Origin: Smallanthus sonchifolius
Lineage: Eukaryota > Streptophyta > Magnoliopsida > Asterales > Asteraceae
Length of the DNA: 64,000 bases
Assembly: GCA_023525975.1 (NCBI GenBank)
Contig: JAKNSE010000034.1
Location: 1,612,001-1,676,000 of the forward strand
Direction of reading: 5' to 3'
Shown here in pieces: positions 34,508-49,019 of the stretch (position 1 is its first letter; every line of letters begins with the position of its first letter). The notes under the pieces are model-generated. The model was not told where the DNA came from. It saw only the letters and a program-made list of their open reading frames with translations, and made no database searches. Made by a program: the position numbers and the translations under genes.

Positions 34508-37500
34508 TACCTTGATTAGGTCCCAAACCTGGTTAGTGTTTTGGAAGGGTAATTTAACTGATTGAGGTAACATCTTTTTATTGATGTAATTTAGGAGGAT
34601 ACTTTGGTTGAAAGGATACCACTCACACTCCCTTAGTAAAAGATAGCGTAAATTGGACATCGATAAGTGGAAAGTCAAGGTGGGGTAACGTGTTAGGAAA
34701 GCTAATGATTAAAATATTACCTCTAAATTGATATTGTTGTTTTATATTTGATAAAATAACATGATTGACCGGACCTTCTTATTTGATGTAAAAAGTTATT
34801 TAATTACTTTTTATGTTCATAAATCTAAAAATATCTGTGTTTTTTAATGTATTAAAATTTAGATTTTACAAATCATAGTCTTTAGGAAATTTTTTAACCT
34901 TGTCAGAAAATTTGTGGACTCCACTAATGTCGGCTAATTAATGGGATAAAATAAAACATAGGTTGTGCTGGACATGTGACCTTTAGAGAGGTTAAAGCAA
35001 AACCAATGGAACCTTAATACGAATATAAGACATCAATTAGATGGAATCGAATGCTTACCACTAAAGCACCGCTTGAAGGTCGTCTTTAGGGTTATGACCC
35101 GTTAATGTGATCTAACTTGATTTTGAGATAATTATGTTTAGACAAAATGGATTATAACAATCAACCATTACACGCATAGTAAAACACCTTCAAATTATGT
35201 GTAAACCATCTATGTAAACCATGATGGTAATGGTAATAAACCATCTATGTAGTTAACTAAAATATATTATAAATGTTACTGAGCATAGTTAATAAAACGC
35301 TGAAATAAAAATATAATTCAAAAGACAAGTGAGGCATATATAATACATTTGCCTTGGAAAGCAGACAAGTAGCAGGTGCATGTCCTTACGTGTGAATTTT
35401 CATATGTCCATTTGATCATTTTTTATTTATAAGTTACAAAAGTCCAAATCTATTTCTAAAATTAGTATTATTTTTTCATCTTTTAATAAAGCTCCACCTT
35501 CAACAAATGTTATTAAAAAGAGCTTTGAGGATGTGTAGCGTTTTATTATCATAGAAAAGTGCGATTATAATGAAAGAAATAAGTGTTATATATAGCTAAC
35601 CGGAAACCTTAACTAATAAATAAAAAGTCTCAACCTAATATAAAATAGCACAATAATTTATTATAGTACTAGCCGATTCACGGGCCACATCGTCCAGGCC
35701 CTTCCATTTCAGGTTCCCATTACATATAGCTTAAGGTCAAGTGAACTAACTCTTCGTCTCTTTTAGTTTTCTTATTACTAAGAGCATCCACAACCGGAGT
35801 GCTTAAGGACGTCGCCCTCTCTTCACGTCGGTACGTCCGAAAGAATCTCATGTACATTCTCTCTGCCCTGTCTCATATTCTCGTACTTCTCTGTCCTTTC
35901 ACCTTGCCTTTCCATCTCGGCGCCACAAATGCACTAATAAGAAATTGAGCTCTTTGTTTACTTAGCTTTATGAAAGACCTCACATGGAAAACACGTAGTT
36001 TCGATAGATAAGTTCACGTTATTTTTAAATGCATACGAAACGTAGTCATAACTCATAAGACGAATAACCAAGTTAACTGCGGCAAAATTGTTGGAAATCA
36101 TCGAAGACGTCAAATCACTAAGGTTCTTATGGCTAAAGAATAGATCAAAGTTCAAATCGATTCAATAAAAAGATTGGATTTCTTTCACATATATTGTAAT
36201 TATGTTGCAACTTTCAATATATTGTAACTATGTTGTAACTTTCAATATATTGTAACTATGTTGTAACTTTTGTAATTATGTAATCACTAGCGTCGGTTTT
36301 GTCTATTAAGTTCACCTTTCGAAAGAAAAGAAAGCAAGAATTCACATTGTTTACAAACATTATTATTGCTAGCATTGTCTTCTAAATAAAATACAAACCA
36401 TCACTTTCTCTTATCATTTTCACAAACTTTATTTTATCCCAAATCCTAAGCACTTAGTCTCCGAAAATATCACAAATAATTTACTATAATAAGCTAATTT
36501 ATAAGCATATAACAATAGTACACAATATTCAAGAAAATCTAACACGTCAAAATATGAAAAAATATCAAAAAAAATTTATGACGGGAAATACCATTCTAAC
36601 AATTTTTTCTCCTACAGTTTAATCTCAACCATTAAATATTTTCTACAATTTGATATAATGGCTCTAAATCATTCTCACCCTTCTTAAAATTAGAATCCTT
36701 TTTACCTTAACCTAATTCTTATTGCATATATCCTTTCTTTTAAAAGAATAAATAACTTTATTTATTTGTATACTAATAAGTGTATATTTATATTAGATAA
36801 GTTTTATTTATATTATTAGAAAAATCACAAAAATAAAATAAAATTCATGAATCAATCTTAATTTTATGATTTACCACAACGTTTATTCAAAGTAAAAAAA
36901 ACTGATCACAACCATAAAACTTCATGAAATAATTTCATGTATAAAATTAATTTTTACCGACAATTAATAATCTTCGAATACATAAAACCTGACTCGCAAA
37001 TAACATAAAGTTTTTATGATTTATTTGTTTCATGAATCGTTAACATTGTCTTCTAATATACATATTTTGCTAACTTTTACACCCTGCATCTCTTATCACC
37101 TTTTTTACCTATTACTCTAAATAGACCTTTAAACGAATTACAGATAAATATGAATACACGTAATTTATGTATTTATAAGTTAGTTTTTTTTTTCTTTTCA
37201 CAAATAATCCACCATATATCATTAATCTTTGACTAAAAAATATGCATTACAAAATTGTAGCCTCTATGTATGGAATGGGTGCTACTCAAGGCAATATGAG
37301 GAGTCTATTAAATAACTAGGTTAAATACTCATATATTACATGAGGTTGTTTAATATAAAAAATGAAATTAAAATAAATAAAATTCATTGTTTCCTTAATT
37401 AAGTAATAATTATAATTCAAATTTTATTTTATTTATTTTTAAAAAGAAAAATTAACATAATTAGATTTTAAAATTATAAGTTTACTTAAAATAGAAAAAA

Positions 37501-38600
37501 TTAGAAAATTTTAGTGAGAAAAAATATAATAATGACACGTGACATTTTTGGAATAATTTATTAGAATAAGGATTTAAGTCTATTTATGAGAAATCTAGAG
37601 ACTACAGAATATGGGAATACATTATACAGATAAAGATCTAGAAATGCATAGCATGATTGAACACCTTTGTTTACCATTTTAAAGAATACTTTATGCGAAC
37701 AAGATCATGGTGTCTCCACTCTCAACTTGATTCATATTTTATGTGAATAAGATCAAAATTGGAAAGGCACTATATTAAAATTTAATAAAAAAACAATTGT
37801 CTTTAGTGGCGGCTTGTTAATTGATGATGTCTGATGATTTCCCTTCATTGAATATAATATAACTTCAATAATCAATATGTGGCTCAGTTTTAATAAGTTC
37901 ACATACACGTATATACTCTAAATAGGATAAAACTCTTAAAAAGAAAGCTTGAGAAGCCACGAGAGGCCGCACGTCTACCATAAGATGAGGGTTATGTTTG
38001 AATAAAAATATAAAATTATAGCAACGAAGGCACACACACACACCCCCCCTCATTATATAGGTTAGAAATACCATATATTGGGAGAGTGCTTTAGTTAGAC
38101 ACACTGTTGTTAAAGGGTTGCACGCAATGTGTCAACTCTTTAAAAAATCTTTTTTTTAAATATACAGTAATTTTAAAAGAAGTAATTTATTTTAACAAAT
38201 TTGTGTGATAGGAAAAGTTAATAAAACAGCATGCATAGCAAATCAATATAGACACACATGATTCATGTGTTCTGTTGTATTTATGGTTCGACTAGTGACA
38301 TAAACAAATAAACAAACTTAGCTGCTAAAATCATACGAATAACAAACCTATTAGTAGGGTAGTGTGATATGAGCACAAACCTTTCTCATATCGCAAGATG
38401 ATAGAGAGGCTGCTCCAAGTGAGGTCGTCAGCCCAAAAACTATTATTAAGATAAAAAGTATCAATTAAAGATATAACAGATAACATATGTAAAACAAAAC
38501 ACGGACCAGGAGTACTAATAGTAGTACTATCCTACAAGGAGCACATTATTGCAACTTCGCCTCTCTTTCTCTCAACCAACTACTTTACAATAAAATTGGT
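34508..38600. other. Intergenic; no gene seen
   Basis: AT-rich sequence with scattered repeats. A 31-bp tandem repeat (CAATATATTGTAACTATGTT) occurs three times at 36185-36270. A Helitron-like start TCTATTAAATAACTAGG lies at 37304, homologous to 7398. A GAGCATCCACAACCGG MITE-like end is near 35782. No convincing exon was found on either strand. The last few hundred bases are presumably the promoter of the ABCG gene. Confidence 0.55.
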
Positions 38601-38633
38601 CAACATCTTCATGCAAACACTTGTAAATCTTTC

Positions 38634-38640
38634 TATATAA
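38634..38640 (+). promoter_or_regulatory. TATA box of the ABCG transporter gene
   Basis: TATATAA sits about 250 bp before the ATG, followed by CT-rich sequence suited to a transcription start near 38665. The implied 5' UTR contains a direct repeat (CAAATTCAAGGT...TTTTCTTGGCCTAAA) at 38729 and 38795. Confidence 0.6.
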
Positions 38641-38889
38641 AGATCCCTCTTCTCTCTTCCCAACAAAGACACCACATTGCCCTACAACTTTCAGAACAAA
38701 AATCCCACAAAAATTGCCATTTTTTGAACAAATTCAAGGTTAAGTTTTCTTGGCCTAAAAATAAAAACCCACAACAAAGTTCCATTCTTTTTGGCAAATT
38801 CAAGGTTTTCTTGGCCTAAAGAACAAAACCCACAAAGGTTTTTGATTCTTGACTAAAATCTTGTGAGTTTTGATTAGTGGTTTGCAACA

Positions 38890-41800
38890 ATGGATGGAAG
38901 TGACATATATAAAGCTGCTAATAGTATAAGATTAGGGAGTTTAAGAGCAGTTAGTACAAGAACATCAAGTTTAAAATCTGGTAGTACTTCTGTATGGAGG
39001 AACTCTGGTATGGATGCTTTCTCAAAATCTTCACGTGAAGAAGATGATGAAGAAGCTCTAAAATGGGCTTCACTTGAGAAGCTACCGACATTCGATCGAT
39101 TGCGAAAAGGTTTACTTTTTGGATCAACTGGACCATCTAATGAAGTTGATATAGATAATCTTGGAGCAGGAGATAGGAAACATTTACTTGATAGACTTGT
39201 AAAAGTTGCTGATGAAGATAATGAGAAGTTCTTGTTGAAGCTCAGAGACAGACTTGATAGGTACTAAAGATTTGCATTTTTTTCAAATTTGTTTTTTTTT
39301 TTATTTTAATTTTGTTTCTTTTTTGAGTTCTGATCATGGGTTTGATTTGAAATGTTTATAGGGTTGGGATTGATATGCCAACAGTTGAAGTCAAATTTGA
39401 GCATGTAACTGTGGAGGCTGATGTGAATACAGGAAGCAGAGCCTTGCCAAGTTTTATAAACTTTCACATTGATTTTTTTGAGGTAAGAAAAAGAAAACAA
39501 AAGCAATAGACACTTTACCAATGTTTTCATAATCAAAGCGAATATCGAACCATTCGTCTGTCTTATCAGTCCACTGATTAGACCGTTTTTGAAAAATCGG
39601 ATAATAAATAATTTTAAAAACTAATATATATATATATACACCAATTTTTTAAGTGATAACCAATCTCAAACAATTGTATAACTTATAAATTATTTTTTCT
39701 TTTAGTTATTAAAAAAATATTTAAGTATCTTGAACATAAATACGTAAATAAGGAGTCTTACATATACGGACCACATAATGTTACATAGTGACACATAGTG
39801 TTACATATATGTAACTTTAACATAATGATGACTGTTACATATAGGTACCACTATGTTTAAGAGTGGTTATCACCAGTGGCGGATCTAGGAATTATTTTCA
39901 AGGGGTTCACTGATTTTAGATGCTCAAATATCATAGGGCCGGACATAAAAAAAATTCGGGTCGGTTCGATTATTCGGGTCGGGTAAAGTTCATCATATAA
40001 CAAAAATACGATAACATAATAGAAAAACATCGTCATTAGAAATTAAAACACAAAAATAACTGATAATCCCACTGACAAGGCTGATGTGTATCTTAATGAA
40101 TCTAGCAGCAATAAACAAAAGAAAAGTCAGACAATGATATACTTTAAACATTAAGACTTTTGGATGTTGATAAATATTGCTAACATGCTATTAAAAAGAG
40201 TGAGATGGAATTTTCATATTATACTAATACAACACTGCCTACAAATATTCAAGAAACCAAGTCAAGATTCAGCAGAAATCTGCACATAATCCACCACTAC
40301 CAAAGACCAAATAATCTAACGGCTCTATATTGTTGCATAAATGCTCAGAAGTATTAGTCAACCATTTTCTTTTGCATAAATGCTAGTATTAGTGATTGCT
40401 CATTTGGTACTTCAAAAGGTTTACAAATAGAATTGATTTTAAAAAATATTGGTGAAGGGATTCAAACCCACAACCTTCTTGTTATAATACAAAGCCTAAA
40501 CCACTACACTACTTGTGAAACTTTGTAAGGGGGTTCACCCTATAATATTTTAGGGGGTTCACCCCAGTTTTTTTACCTACCGTTACACTAAAATTTCAAA
40601 ACTCGGGGGTTCCTGTGAACCCCCTCCGTTACACTTAAGTCCGCCCCTGGTTATCACAGTTATCGCATAAATATTGGTTATCATTTGAACCGCACCCTAT
40701 ATATATATATATATAATTTAACACAATATACGCTTCATTTTTTGGTGTCGATATGCATTATGAATGTTAACAAAATATAAAGCCTAAAATACACTATGAA
40801 GTTTGAAATCATAAATGAGATTTCGGAAGGAAAAGAAATAAAAAAAATGATATAAAAAGTTTAAACAGTTATGTAGATGGTTCAAACGGAGACGGTTTAA
40901 AAGTACTCAACCGGACTGATTATCTAGCCCGTTCCTGGTCTGACCGGCGGTCCAACCCGGTTCTAAGAAAAGTACATGTTACATTATTATTGATGTTTCT
41001 GAGAATTAAATTTTCCTACTTTTTGTTCATATTTACAGGGGCTATTGAGTTTATTCCATTTACTCCCAAATTCAAAAAGGCATATAACTATCCTTGATGA
41101 TGTCAGCGGTGTCATTAAGCCTAGCAGGTGAGAAGAAAGAATATAAATTAAAGCCCCAGGCTAACTGTATAAAAGCTAACCAACTTTTAAAAAAAGCTAT
41201 TTAAGATTTTAAGGTAAGCTTGCCATTAATAACCAGTCAAACCTAACCAACTTTAAAAAAATTATATTTAAGGTAAGCTGACCATTTTGACAATGCTAAC
41301 TTTAACATTTGAAAACTTGTTAACTTAAGTAAATGTCAAAACTTTCGTGTACTAAATCAGAATTTTTTGAAACTTGGATAGTTTGTTATGAAAAACAAAG
41401 ATTAATTAGCCACACGAATATACCTTTCTTTGACCGTTTTTTCAATTAACTGTCTGCTTATTTGTACTGATTTTCGTGTTTAACGTTTGTAGAATGACAT
41501 TACTTTTGGGTCCCCCGAGTTCTGGGAAGACAACACTCTTGCTGGCTTTGGCTGGTACACTCGCGAAGGGGCTTAAGGTAACATAAAGACCCTAAAATGA
41601 CTTCATACTTTTGTCACACTACTAAAAATTGTGATGTGTACACACATTTCTTTTCACGGTTTAGAGAAATATGTAACTTTTTGCCAACTTTTTCATAAAC
41701 TTGTATCTCAAGTAAGCGGAAGCATGGACTTCAAGATACTAAACACTCTTAAGTGTGTAAACATGTCATCAAAAGTGTAAACATTTAGCTAATTTGTTGT

Positions 41801-44800
41801 CTGTTGTTTCTAGAACTTTAAATAGCTTGTTTTCGTAAAATGTAGAGTACGGGTAAGGTGACATATAATGGGCACGAGTTACATGAATTTGTACCCGAAA
41901 GAACTTCTGCTTATATCAGTCAAAATGATGTCCATATTGGAGAAATGACTGTTAGAGAAACACTGGCTTTCTCTGCAAGATGTCAAGGGGTTGGATCGCG
42001 ATACGGTTAGTTTTTAATTATTTCTGTTTCATTGATTATGTTTTTAAAGCTACAGACTTTTGTGTAACACAACTCATATAAAATAAAACTTGCAGATATG
42101 TTAGCAGAGTTGTCAAGAAGAGAAAGGGCTGCAAACATAAAGCCTGATCCTGATATTGATATCTTCATGAAGGTAAGAAATCATCTAACATAAAAACAGA
42201 ATTTTGAATCCTTCATGATCAGAATTAAAATTATTTATCATTGTTTTGTTGTTATGCAGGCTGCTGCAACCAAAGGTCAAGAAGCTAGTGTGGTCACAGA
42301 TTATACTCTCAAGGTATGATAGACTTAATTAAATTAGATGTGGCAAAAACGGGTCGGGTCAAGAACTTTTTTTTATAAGTTATTAGTGTGTAAATATTAT
42401 TACAAAACTTATATTATTCAGTAATAATCTAATATTTTGAATAGAAATATTTAGCAGGTTTTATGCATTAATAGTACACTTTTTGGGGGACTTTCTACTC
42501 GCTTCACCCATTTGACATGTTTTTCCTTTTCAATAAAATGCCTCTCGACCCGTTCGACCTGTTTTCTTATGAATAAAACAATTTAGCGGGTTATATTATT
42601 TCTGAATATATTTCACACATTTGACACCTGAATCAACCCGTTTCTTGTGCAGCTATTGGGGCTGGACATCTGTGCAGACACCATGGTTGGAGATCAAATG
42701 ATAAGGGGAATCTCTGGTGGACAAAAGAAACGTGTGACAACGGGTGAAATGATAGTTGGGCCATCAAAGGTTCTTCTTATGGACGAGATATCAACAGGGT
42801 TGGATAGCTCTACAACTTATCAGATTGTGAACTCACTTAAACAATTTCTTCACATTCTCGAGGGTACTGCTGTCATTTCACTCCTGCAGCCCGCACCAGA
42901 AACGTATGATTTGTTTGATGACATTATACTCTTGACTGATGGCAAGATTGTTTACCAAGGCCGGCGTGAACATGTTCTTGAGTTTTTTGAATCAATGGGA
43001 TTTAAATGCCCAGAAAGAAAAGGTGTTGCTGATTTCTTGCAAGAAGTAAGTATTATATCAGGCCTTTTTTCATCAAGTTAAAGTGTAGCAGTATATAAAC
43101 AATGGAAAATGCAAATCACAAGAAATAGAAACCAGGATTATACTTTTTCTCGATTTTATCAACAAACCTCACTTTTAACTGGCACTGCCAGCCGCCACAT
43201 CAGATGCGCCGTATATGTAAAAAATATTTATGTAAAATATTTATACAAAAATGTTTTTTAAAAGAAAGTTTTATTATGAAATAGTTATTAAATGTCACAT
43301 GAGATGCCTAGTGGCATATACATATACACTGAAATGACATAATAGGATGACAAATTGGTTGCTTAAGTTGGCAATAAAATGCAAGTTGATTTCTATTTTG
43401 CATCTAATTTAAAGTTGGTTGCTAAAATCAGCAAAAAATGTGTGCATTTAGCCTAATAAATTATTGATTTTTTTTTGTGTTAAATGAACTGTCTGATATC
43501 CTAAATGACATTAAAATCTTGTTACAGGTGACATCCAAGAAAGATCAAGAACAATACTGGATGAGAAGAGATGAGCCTTATAGATTTGTGACAGCCAAAG
43601 AATTTGCAGAAGCATTTCAATCGTTTCATGTTGGAAGAAAACTGGCGCATGATATTGCGACCCCGTTTGACAAAAGTAAAAGCCACCCTGCTGCACTCAC
43701 AACTGAGAAATATGGTTTAGATAGCAAAGAACTCTTAAAAGCTTGCACCGATAGAGAAATATTGCTCATGAAAAGAAACTCATTCGTCTATATCTTCAAA
43801 TTGTTCCAAGTAAGTGTTGTACTGTTATGTTACTCTAAAAGTTTTGATCTTTCATTATCTTTTCTACATATTTTTCCAAATAAGTGTAGTGTTACTCTAA
43901 AATTTTTGATCTTTCATAATCTTTTCTACATATTTTTCCAAATAAGTGTAGTGTTACTCTAAAAGTTTTAATCTTTCATAATCTTTTAACAAAGTGTTCC
44001 AAGTAAGTGTAGTGCTACTCTAGAAGTTATGATATTTCAATCTTTTTAACAAATTGTTCCAAGTGAAGTGTTACTCTAATTTTTTTTATCTTTCAAAATC
44101 TTTTGCAACAAATTGTTGCTAAAAAATGTAACTAATATCATTCTTCATTGGATGTTTTCAGCTAACTGTCATGGCTCTCATTGCTTTAACGGTGTTCTTC
44201 CGAACTGAGCTGCATAGAAATGATCTAGAAGATGGAGCATTGTATACGGGTGCTGTATTTTTTGGTGTTGTTATGATAATGTTTAACGGAATGTCTGAGA
44301 TATCAATGACGATTGCAAAACTTTCTGTTTTCTACAAGCAACGGAACTTCCTTTTCTACCCCTCGTGGGCGTACGCTGTTCCATCATGGATCATCAAGAT
44401 TCCTGTTTCATTTCTTGAAGCTGCAGTTTGGACTATTCTCACTTACTATGTCATTGGATTTGATCCTAATGTCACAAGGTAACTAGTTTTTAACATCATT
44501 TGGTTTTGCGTTTTTGAACTGATTATGAGCCTCACAACTAGCAAGTCCAAACTCTATCTTCTTATTGCTTGTTTTATTACAGTTGATTATCTGATTCTGT
44601 CATTTGATATATTATCACTTTCAAAACTCACATCTTTTATACTAAATTTTTCAATATGATTGTTATATATATCTTTTATACTAACTTTTTCAATATCTTG
44701 CAGGTTCTTCAAACAATTCTTCATACTGTTTCTTGTCAACCAAATGTCTTCTGCATTGTTTCGGTTCATTGGAGCAATGGGTAGGAACATGATCGTTGCA

Positions 44801-47800
44801 AACACGTTTGGTTCATTTGCACTTCTCTTGGTGTTTGCATTGGGTGGTTTTGTCCTTTCACGAGGTATTATCTTAACTAGTTTGAAACATATATCATGCA
44901 TTTTTTTGCTTCTTGTCTTCATCTAACAAATGGGCTTTTCTTTCTGAAGATGATGTCAAGAGTTGGTGGTTATGGGGATATTGGTCATCTCCCATGATGT
45001 ATGCAATGAATGGATTAGCAGTAAATGAGTTTCTTGGGCATCAATGGAGAACAGTAAGTCACACAAAGAATAATGGGTCAAACGGGCTGGGTCAGGGTGG
45101 TCGAACTCGAACCACATACTTTTTGCCCATTTTTGAGTTTTCCTTTAATTATGAATAAAACACAATATTATTACATTGGCAATCTAAATCTTTTAATAAA
45201 CCTATTTGGGACATTGTATGCATTAAAAGTATACTTTAGATAACTTTCAATGCGTTTGACCTATTTGACCCGTCTTAGAAATTGACCCATTCATAATCAA
45301 ATGGATGGAAATTGACACCTTTAGTTTTAAGTTTACATTTTAAAATGTCTGTTTTTGGTGTTATATATAGCCTTTGAACGGTACAACGCTTGGGAAACAA
45401 GTCATCACAGCAAGAGGGTTCTTTGCAGAAGCTTATTGGTATTGGATTTCAGTTGTGGCTTTATTCGGGTTTATTTTCGTCTTCAATATTTGCTTCGCTT
45501 TGTCTCTCGCCTTCCTAAATCGTGAGTTTCTGTGTTTGTGATATTGGAATCTTGTTATAATCTTTTATTGTCATTTTGTAACATCTGTTTTCTTCTTTTC
45601 TGGTTTTACAGCTTTTGAAAAACCTCAAGCTAATGTATCAACAGAGGAAGAAAGTGATTCAGCTGTTGAATTATCATCTATGAACACAAATGAGGGAAGT
45701 CAAGAAAAGAAGAAAGGAATGATCCTTCCGTTTGAGCCTCATTCAATCACCTTTGATGATGTCAAATACTCTGTTGATATGCCACAGGTAATGTCCTTGT
45801 TCTTGAAAATGGTAAATTATATAGCAATATGAGCAACGGGTTCAAGTTGAAACGGGTCATTTTTTAAAACGGGTTGAAACGGGCCAGATCAGGTTGGATT
45901 CAGTTGACCCACAAGCAATTTTTATCCAATATTTAGTTACCTTATGTGCTACAAAATGATTAAAATAACATTACAATAACATGAATCTTTAAATAAATGG
46001 GCCACTTTCAAAATTATCATATAATCTTTTGAAACATTTTTTTTTATTTTTATAAAAAGGTAATTTTTAGTTGGCAAGAAAAAGATGAGATTTTTATTGA
46101 CAGGTTTATGAAAATGATTGTAGGAAATGAAAGATCAAGGGGTGGTTGAAGACCGGTTGCTCCTACTTAAAGGCGTTAGCGGGGCTTTCAGGCCCGGTGT
46201 TCTCACAGCTCTAATGGGTGTAAGTGGTGCTGGTAAAACTACTCTTATGGACGTGTTAGCCGGTCGAAAAACAGGTGGGTATATCGAAGGTGATGTCAAG
46301 ATTTCTGGGTATCCAAAAAAACAAGAAACATTTGCTCGAATTTCTGGTTATTGTGAGCAAAACGACATCCATTCACCTCATGTAACTGTTTACGAGTCTT
46401 TACTATACTCAGCATGGCTCAGGTTAGCCTCAGATGTTGATGAACACAAGAGAAAGGTTAGTTGCAACCCGTGGTCAACAAGCCTGTTTAAAAAGCCCGG
46501 TTTTGTGGTTTTTAAAAATGCTGAATGATGTTTTATAAATCTACAGATGTTTGTTGATGAAGTGATGGACCTTGTGGAACTCAACCCAATAAAGGATGCA
46601 TTAGTCGGGTTACCAGGTGTCAACGGGTTATCAACAGAACAAAGGAAAAGGTTAACCATAGCGGTTGAGCTCGTGGCCAACCCGTCTATAATATTTATGG
46701 ATGAGCCAACCTCTGGGTTAGATGCCAGGGCTGCAGCTATTGTGATGAGAACCGTTAGGAACACCGTGGATACGGGAAGAACAGTCGTTTGCACCATTCA
46801 TCAACCAAGCATCGACATATTTGAAGCTTTTGATGAGGTAACAATCACAAAATGCACTTTATTACCATCGATTCATTCGTTTATACAAAAATAATGTAAT
46901 GTACTTAATACTTCGCGGTTTTGTAGTTGTTCTTGATGAAAAGAGGTGGACAAGAGCTATACGTTGGACCCGTAGGCCGCCAGTCATGTGAACTAATCAA
47001 ATACTTCGAGGTATACAACCATCAATATGAACATGCTCGCAATTGTGACCCATTTTCTTATTAATGGTCCATTTCGGTTACGTTTTATCTCTAACGAGTC
47101 AATCTGATAAAATAAAAAAGAAATTATCTAAAACCAATACTCACCAAACGAGTCAAAAGTAGTATAAATTGTACTTTAACTCTTTAAATGTTTAAAAATG
47201 TGTTTCAGGTCAACATGTTGGTCAAAAGTGTTTCAAGTTAACCCATCACAACTAACTTTGATCATAACAAAAAGTCAAAAACTCAATTGTTTTGACCTAC
47301 ACTACTTAACTTCTCTAAGTTGTATCCGGATTTGACCCATTTACCACAAACGGGCCGAGTCACTCTAATGGGCTAATCTGTCAAAACAAGAAAGTTATCC
47401 ACCGCTTGAAGTGTACTTTTATTTTATCGTTTAAACCCTAATATATATTTATGAAACAGGCGATCCATGGTATAAGTAAGATTAAAGACGGATATAACCC
47501 TGCAACATGGATGTTAGAAGTTAGTACTTCAGCACAAGAACTCGCTATGGGAGTTGACTTCACAGAAATCTACAGAAATTCCGAGCTTTACAAGTGAGTA
47601 CACGATCAATCACTGCTTACGTGGCAATCTTTTTCTTTAAAAGTTATCATTTTGTTGACTTTTTGGTCAAAATTGGCAGGAGAAACAAAGCCCTAATTGC
47701 CGAATTAAGCGTACCACGTCCCGGCACCAAAGACCTGTTCTACCCAACTCAATACTCGCAGCCCTTCATCGTCCAATGTTTAGCATGCCTGTGGAAACAA

Positions 47801-49019
47801 CGGTGGTCGTACTGGCGGAACCCGCCGTACACCGCCGTGCGTTTCGTCTTCACCACCATCATCGGCATCATGTTCGGCACAATGTTTTGGGATCTCGGCG
47901 GTAAAAAGTAAGCATCCTAGTGTTTTTAGAATCGGACGGGACATTTACGTCTTCCCGATCCGCTTGTCGGACTAGATTTAAAAACCGAATAACATAGTAA
48001 ATATTATAAACTTTTTAATTATATACATATTTACCTTAAAACAAAATATAAAAATATCTTAAATTTTAGGTATAAATACAAAACGGTTTAAATAAGTTAA
48101 CTGTACCAGTTAGACTACCTATTTGGTCCGGTTTTCAGAACATTGATGTATGCAAAAACTCATCGTCAATTTCGAACAATATATTCATCAATATGTGGAT
48201 TTGAGTTATGTATTTCAGGAACACCCAACAAGATCTAGTGAACGCGATGGGTTCGATGTACGCAGCGGTTCTTTTCCTAGGAACCCAAAACGCATCCGTG
48301 GTTCAACCAGTCGTAGACGTCGAACGAACTGTGTTTTACAGAGAAAGAGCCGCGGGAATGTACTCTGCTTTTCCATACGCTTTTGCTCAGGTTTTGGTCG
48401 AAATCCCATACGTGTTGGTGCAGACAGGGGTGTACAGTGTTATCGTGTACTCCATGATCGGGTTCGAGTGGACCGCTGGTAAATTCTTTTGGTATTTGTT
48501 CTTCCAATTTTGTTGTTTCCTTTACATGACGTATTACGGTATGATGACCGTCGCGATCACCCCCAACGCCAACATTGCCTCCATCGTCGCCGCCTCGTTT
48601 TATGAAATCTTCAATCTGTTCTCGGGATTCATCATCCCACGACCCGTAAGTTTCACTGAAACTCTTTCAAGTTCTGGAGTTTTATTTTTTTTTGCTGGGT
48701 ATGTTTGTTTGTAACTCTTTTGCGTTCTAAAATCTTCTTATTTTCTTTTTTATAAAAATAGAGCATTCCTGTGTGGTGGAGATGGTACTACTGGGGAAAC
48801 CCGATTGCGTGGACTATTTACGGCATGGTTGCTTCACAGTTCGGGGACTTTGATGATGAACTCACCAACGGTGAAACCGTTAAAGGTTACTTGGATCGGT
48901 ACTTCGGTTTCAAGCACGATTTTCTCGGGGCTGTTGCCGTGGTGCACATTGGATTGGTTTTGTTCTTCGCGTTCATCTTTGCTTACTGCATTCGATCCTT
49001 CAATTTCCAGAAGAGATAA
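38890..49019 (+). CDS. Full-size ABCG (PDR-type) transporter, complete, 21 exons
   Basis: Exons: 38890-39260, 39362-39482, 41039-41127, 41493-41577, 41846-42005, 42096-42172, 42260-42313, 42653-43045, 43528-43809, 44162-44478, 44704-44864, 44950-45053, 45371-45521, 45612-45787, 46124-46456, 46547-46837, 46927-47010, 47460-47593, 47680-47907, 48219-48645, 48762-49019. All junctions are GT-AG and phases agree, giving 1431 residues, normal for plant PDRs. Order is NBD1-TMD1-NBD2-TMD2. NBD1 has Walker A GPPSSGKTT (200-208), signature ISGGQ (339-343) and Walker B VLLMDE (359-364). NBD2 has GVSGAGKTT (879-887), GLSTEQ (985-990) and IIFMDE (1006-1011). The N-terminus and EEALKWASLEKLPTFDRLRKG resemble Nicotiana PDR1 / Arabidopsis ABCG40. 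Such pumps sit in the plasma membrane and export terpenoids, hormones or xenobiotics using ATP. The substrate cannot be read from sequence. No damage is visible. Confidence 0.96.
39528..40970. mobile_element. Degenerate MITE in ABCG intron 2, host of a nested hAT
   Basis: A left end with CAGTCCACTGATTAGACCG pairs loosely with an inverted right end with GGTCAGACCAGGAACGGGCT. A related block is found in intron 19 (about 47919-48140, ATCGGACGGG to CCGGTTTTCAGAA), and another remnant at 53810-53880. Boundaries are approximate. Confidence 0.4.
39874..40649. mobile_element. Non-autonomous hAT in ABCG intron 2
   Basis: The 776-bp element ends in CAGTGGCGGA and, inverted, CAGGGGCGGA. A perfect 8-bp TSD GTTATCAC flanks it (39866-39873 and 40650-40657). 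There is no transposase. It occupies half of the intron without disturbing the splice sites. Confidence 0.88.

Noticed and set aside
35958..36155. 65-codon minus-strand ORF in the 34.5-38.6 kb desert
   Set aside because: No recognisable motif, splice context or neighbours. Chance ORF is the simpler explanation.
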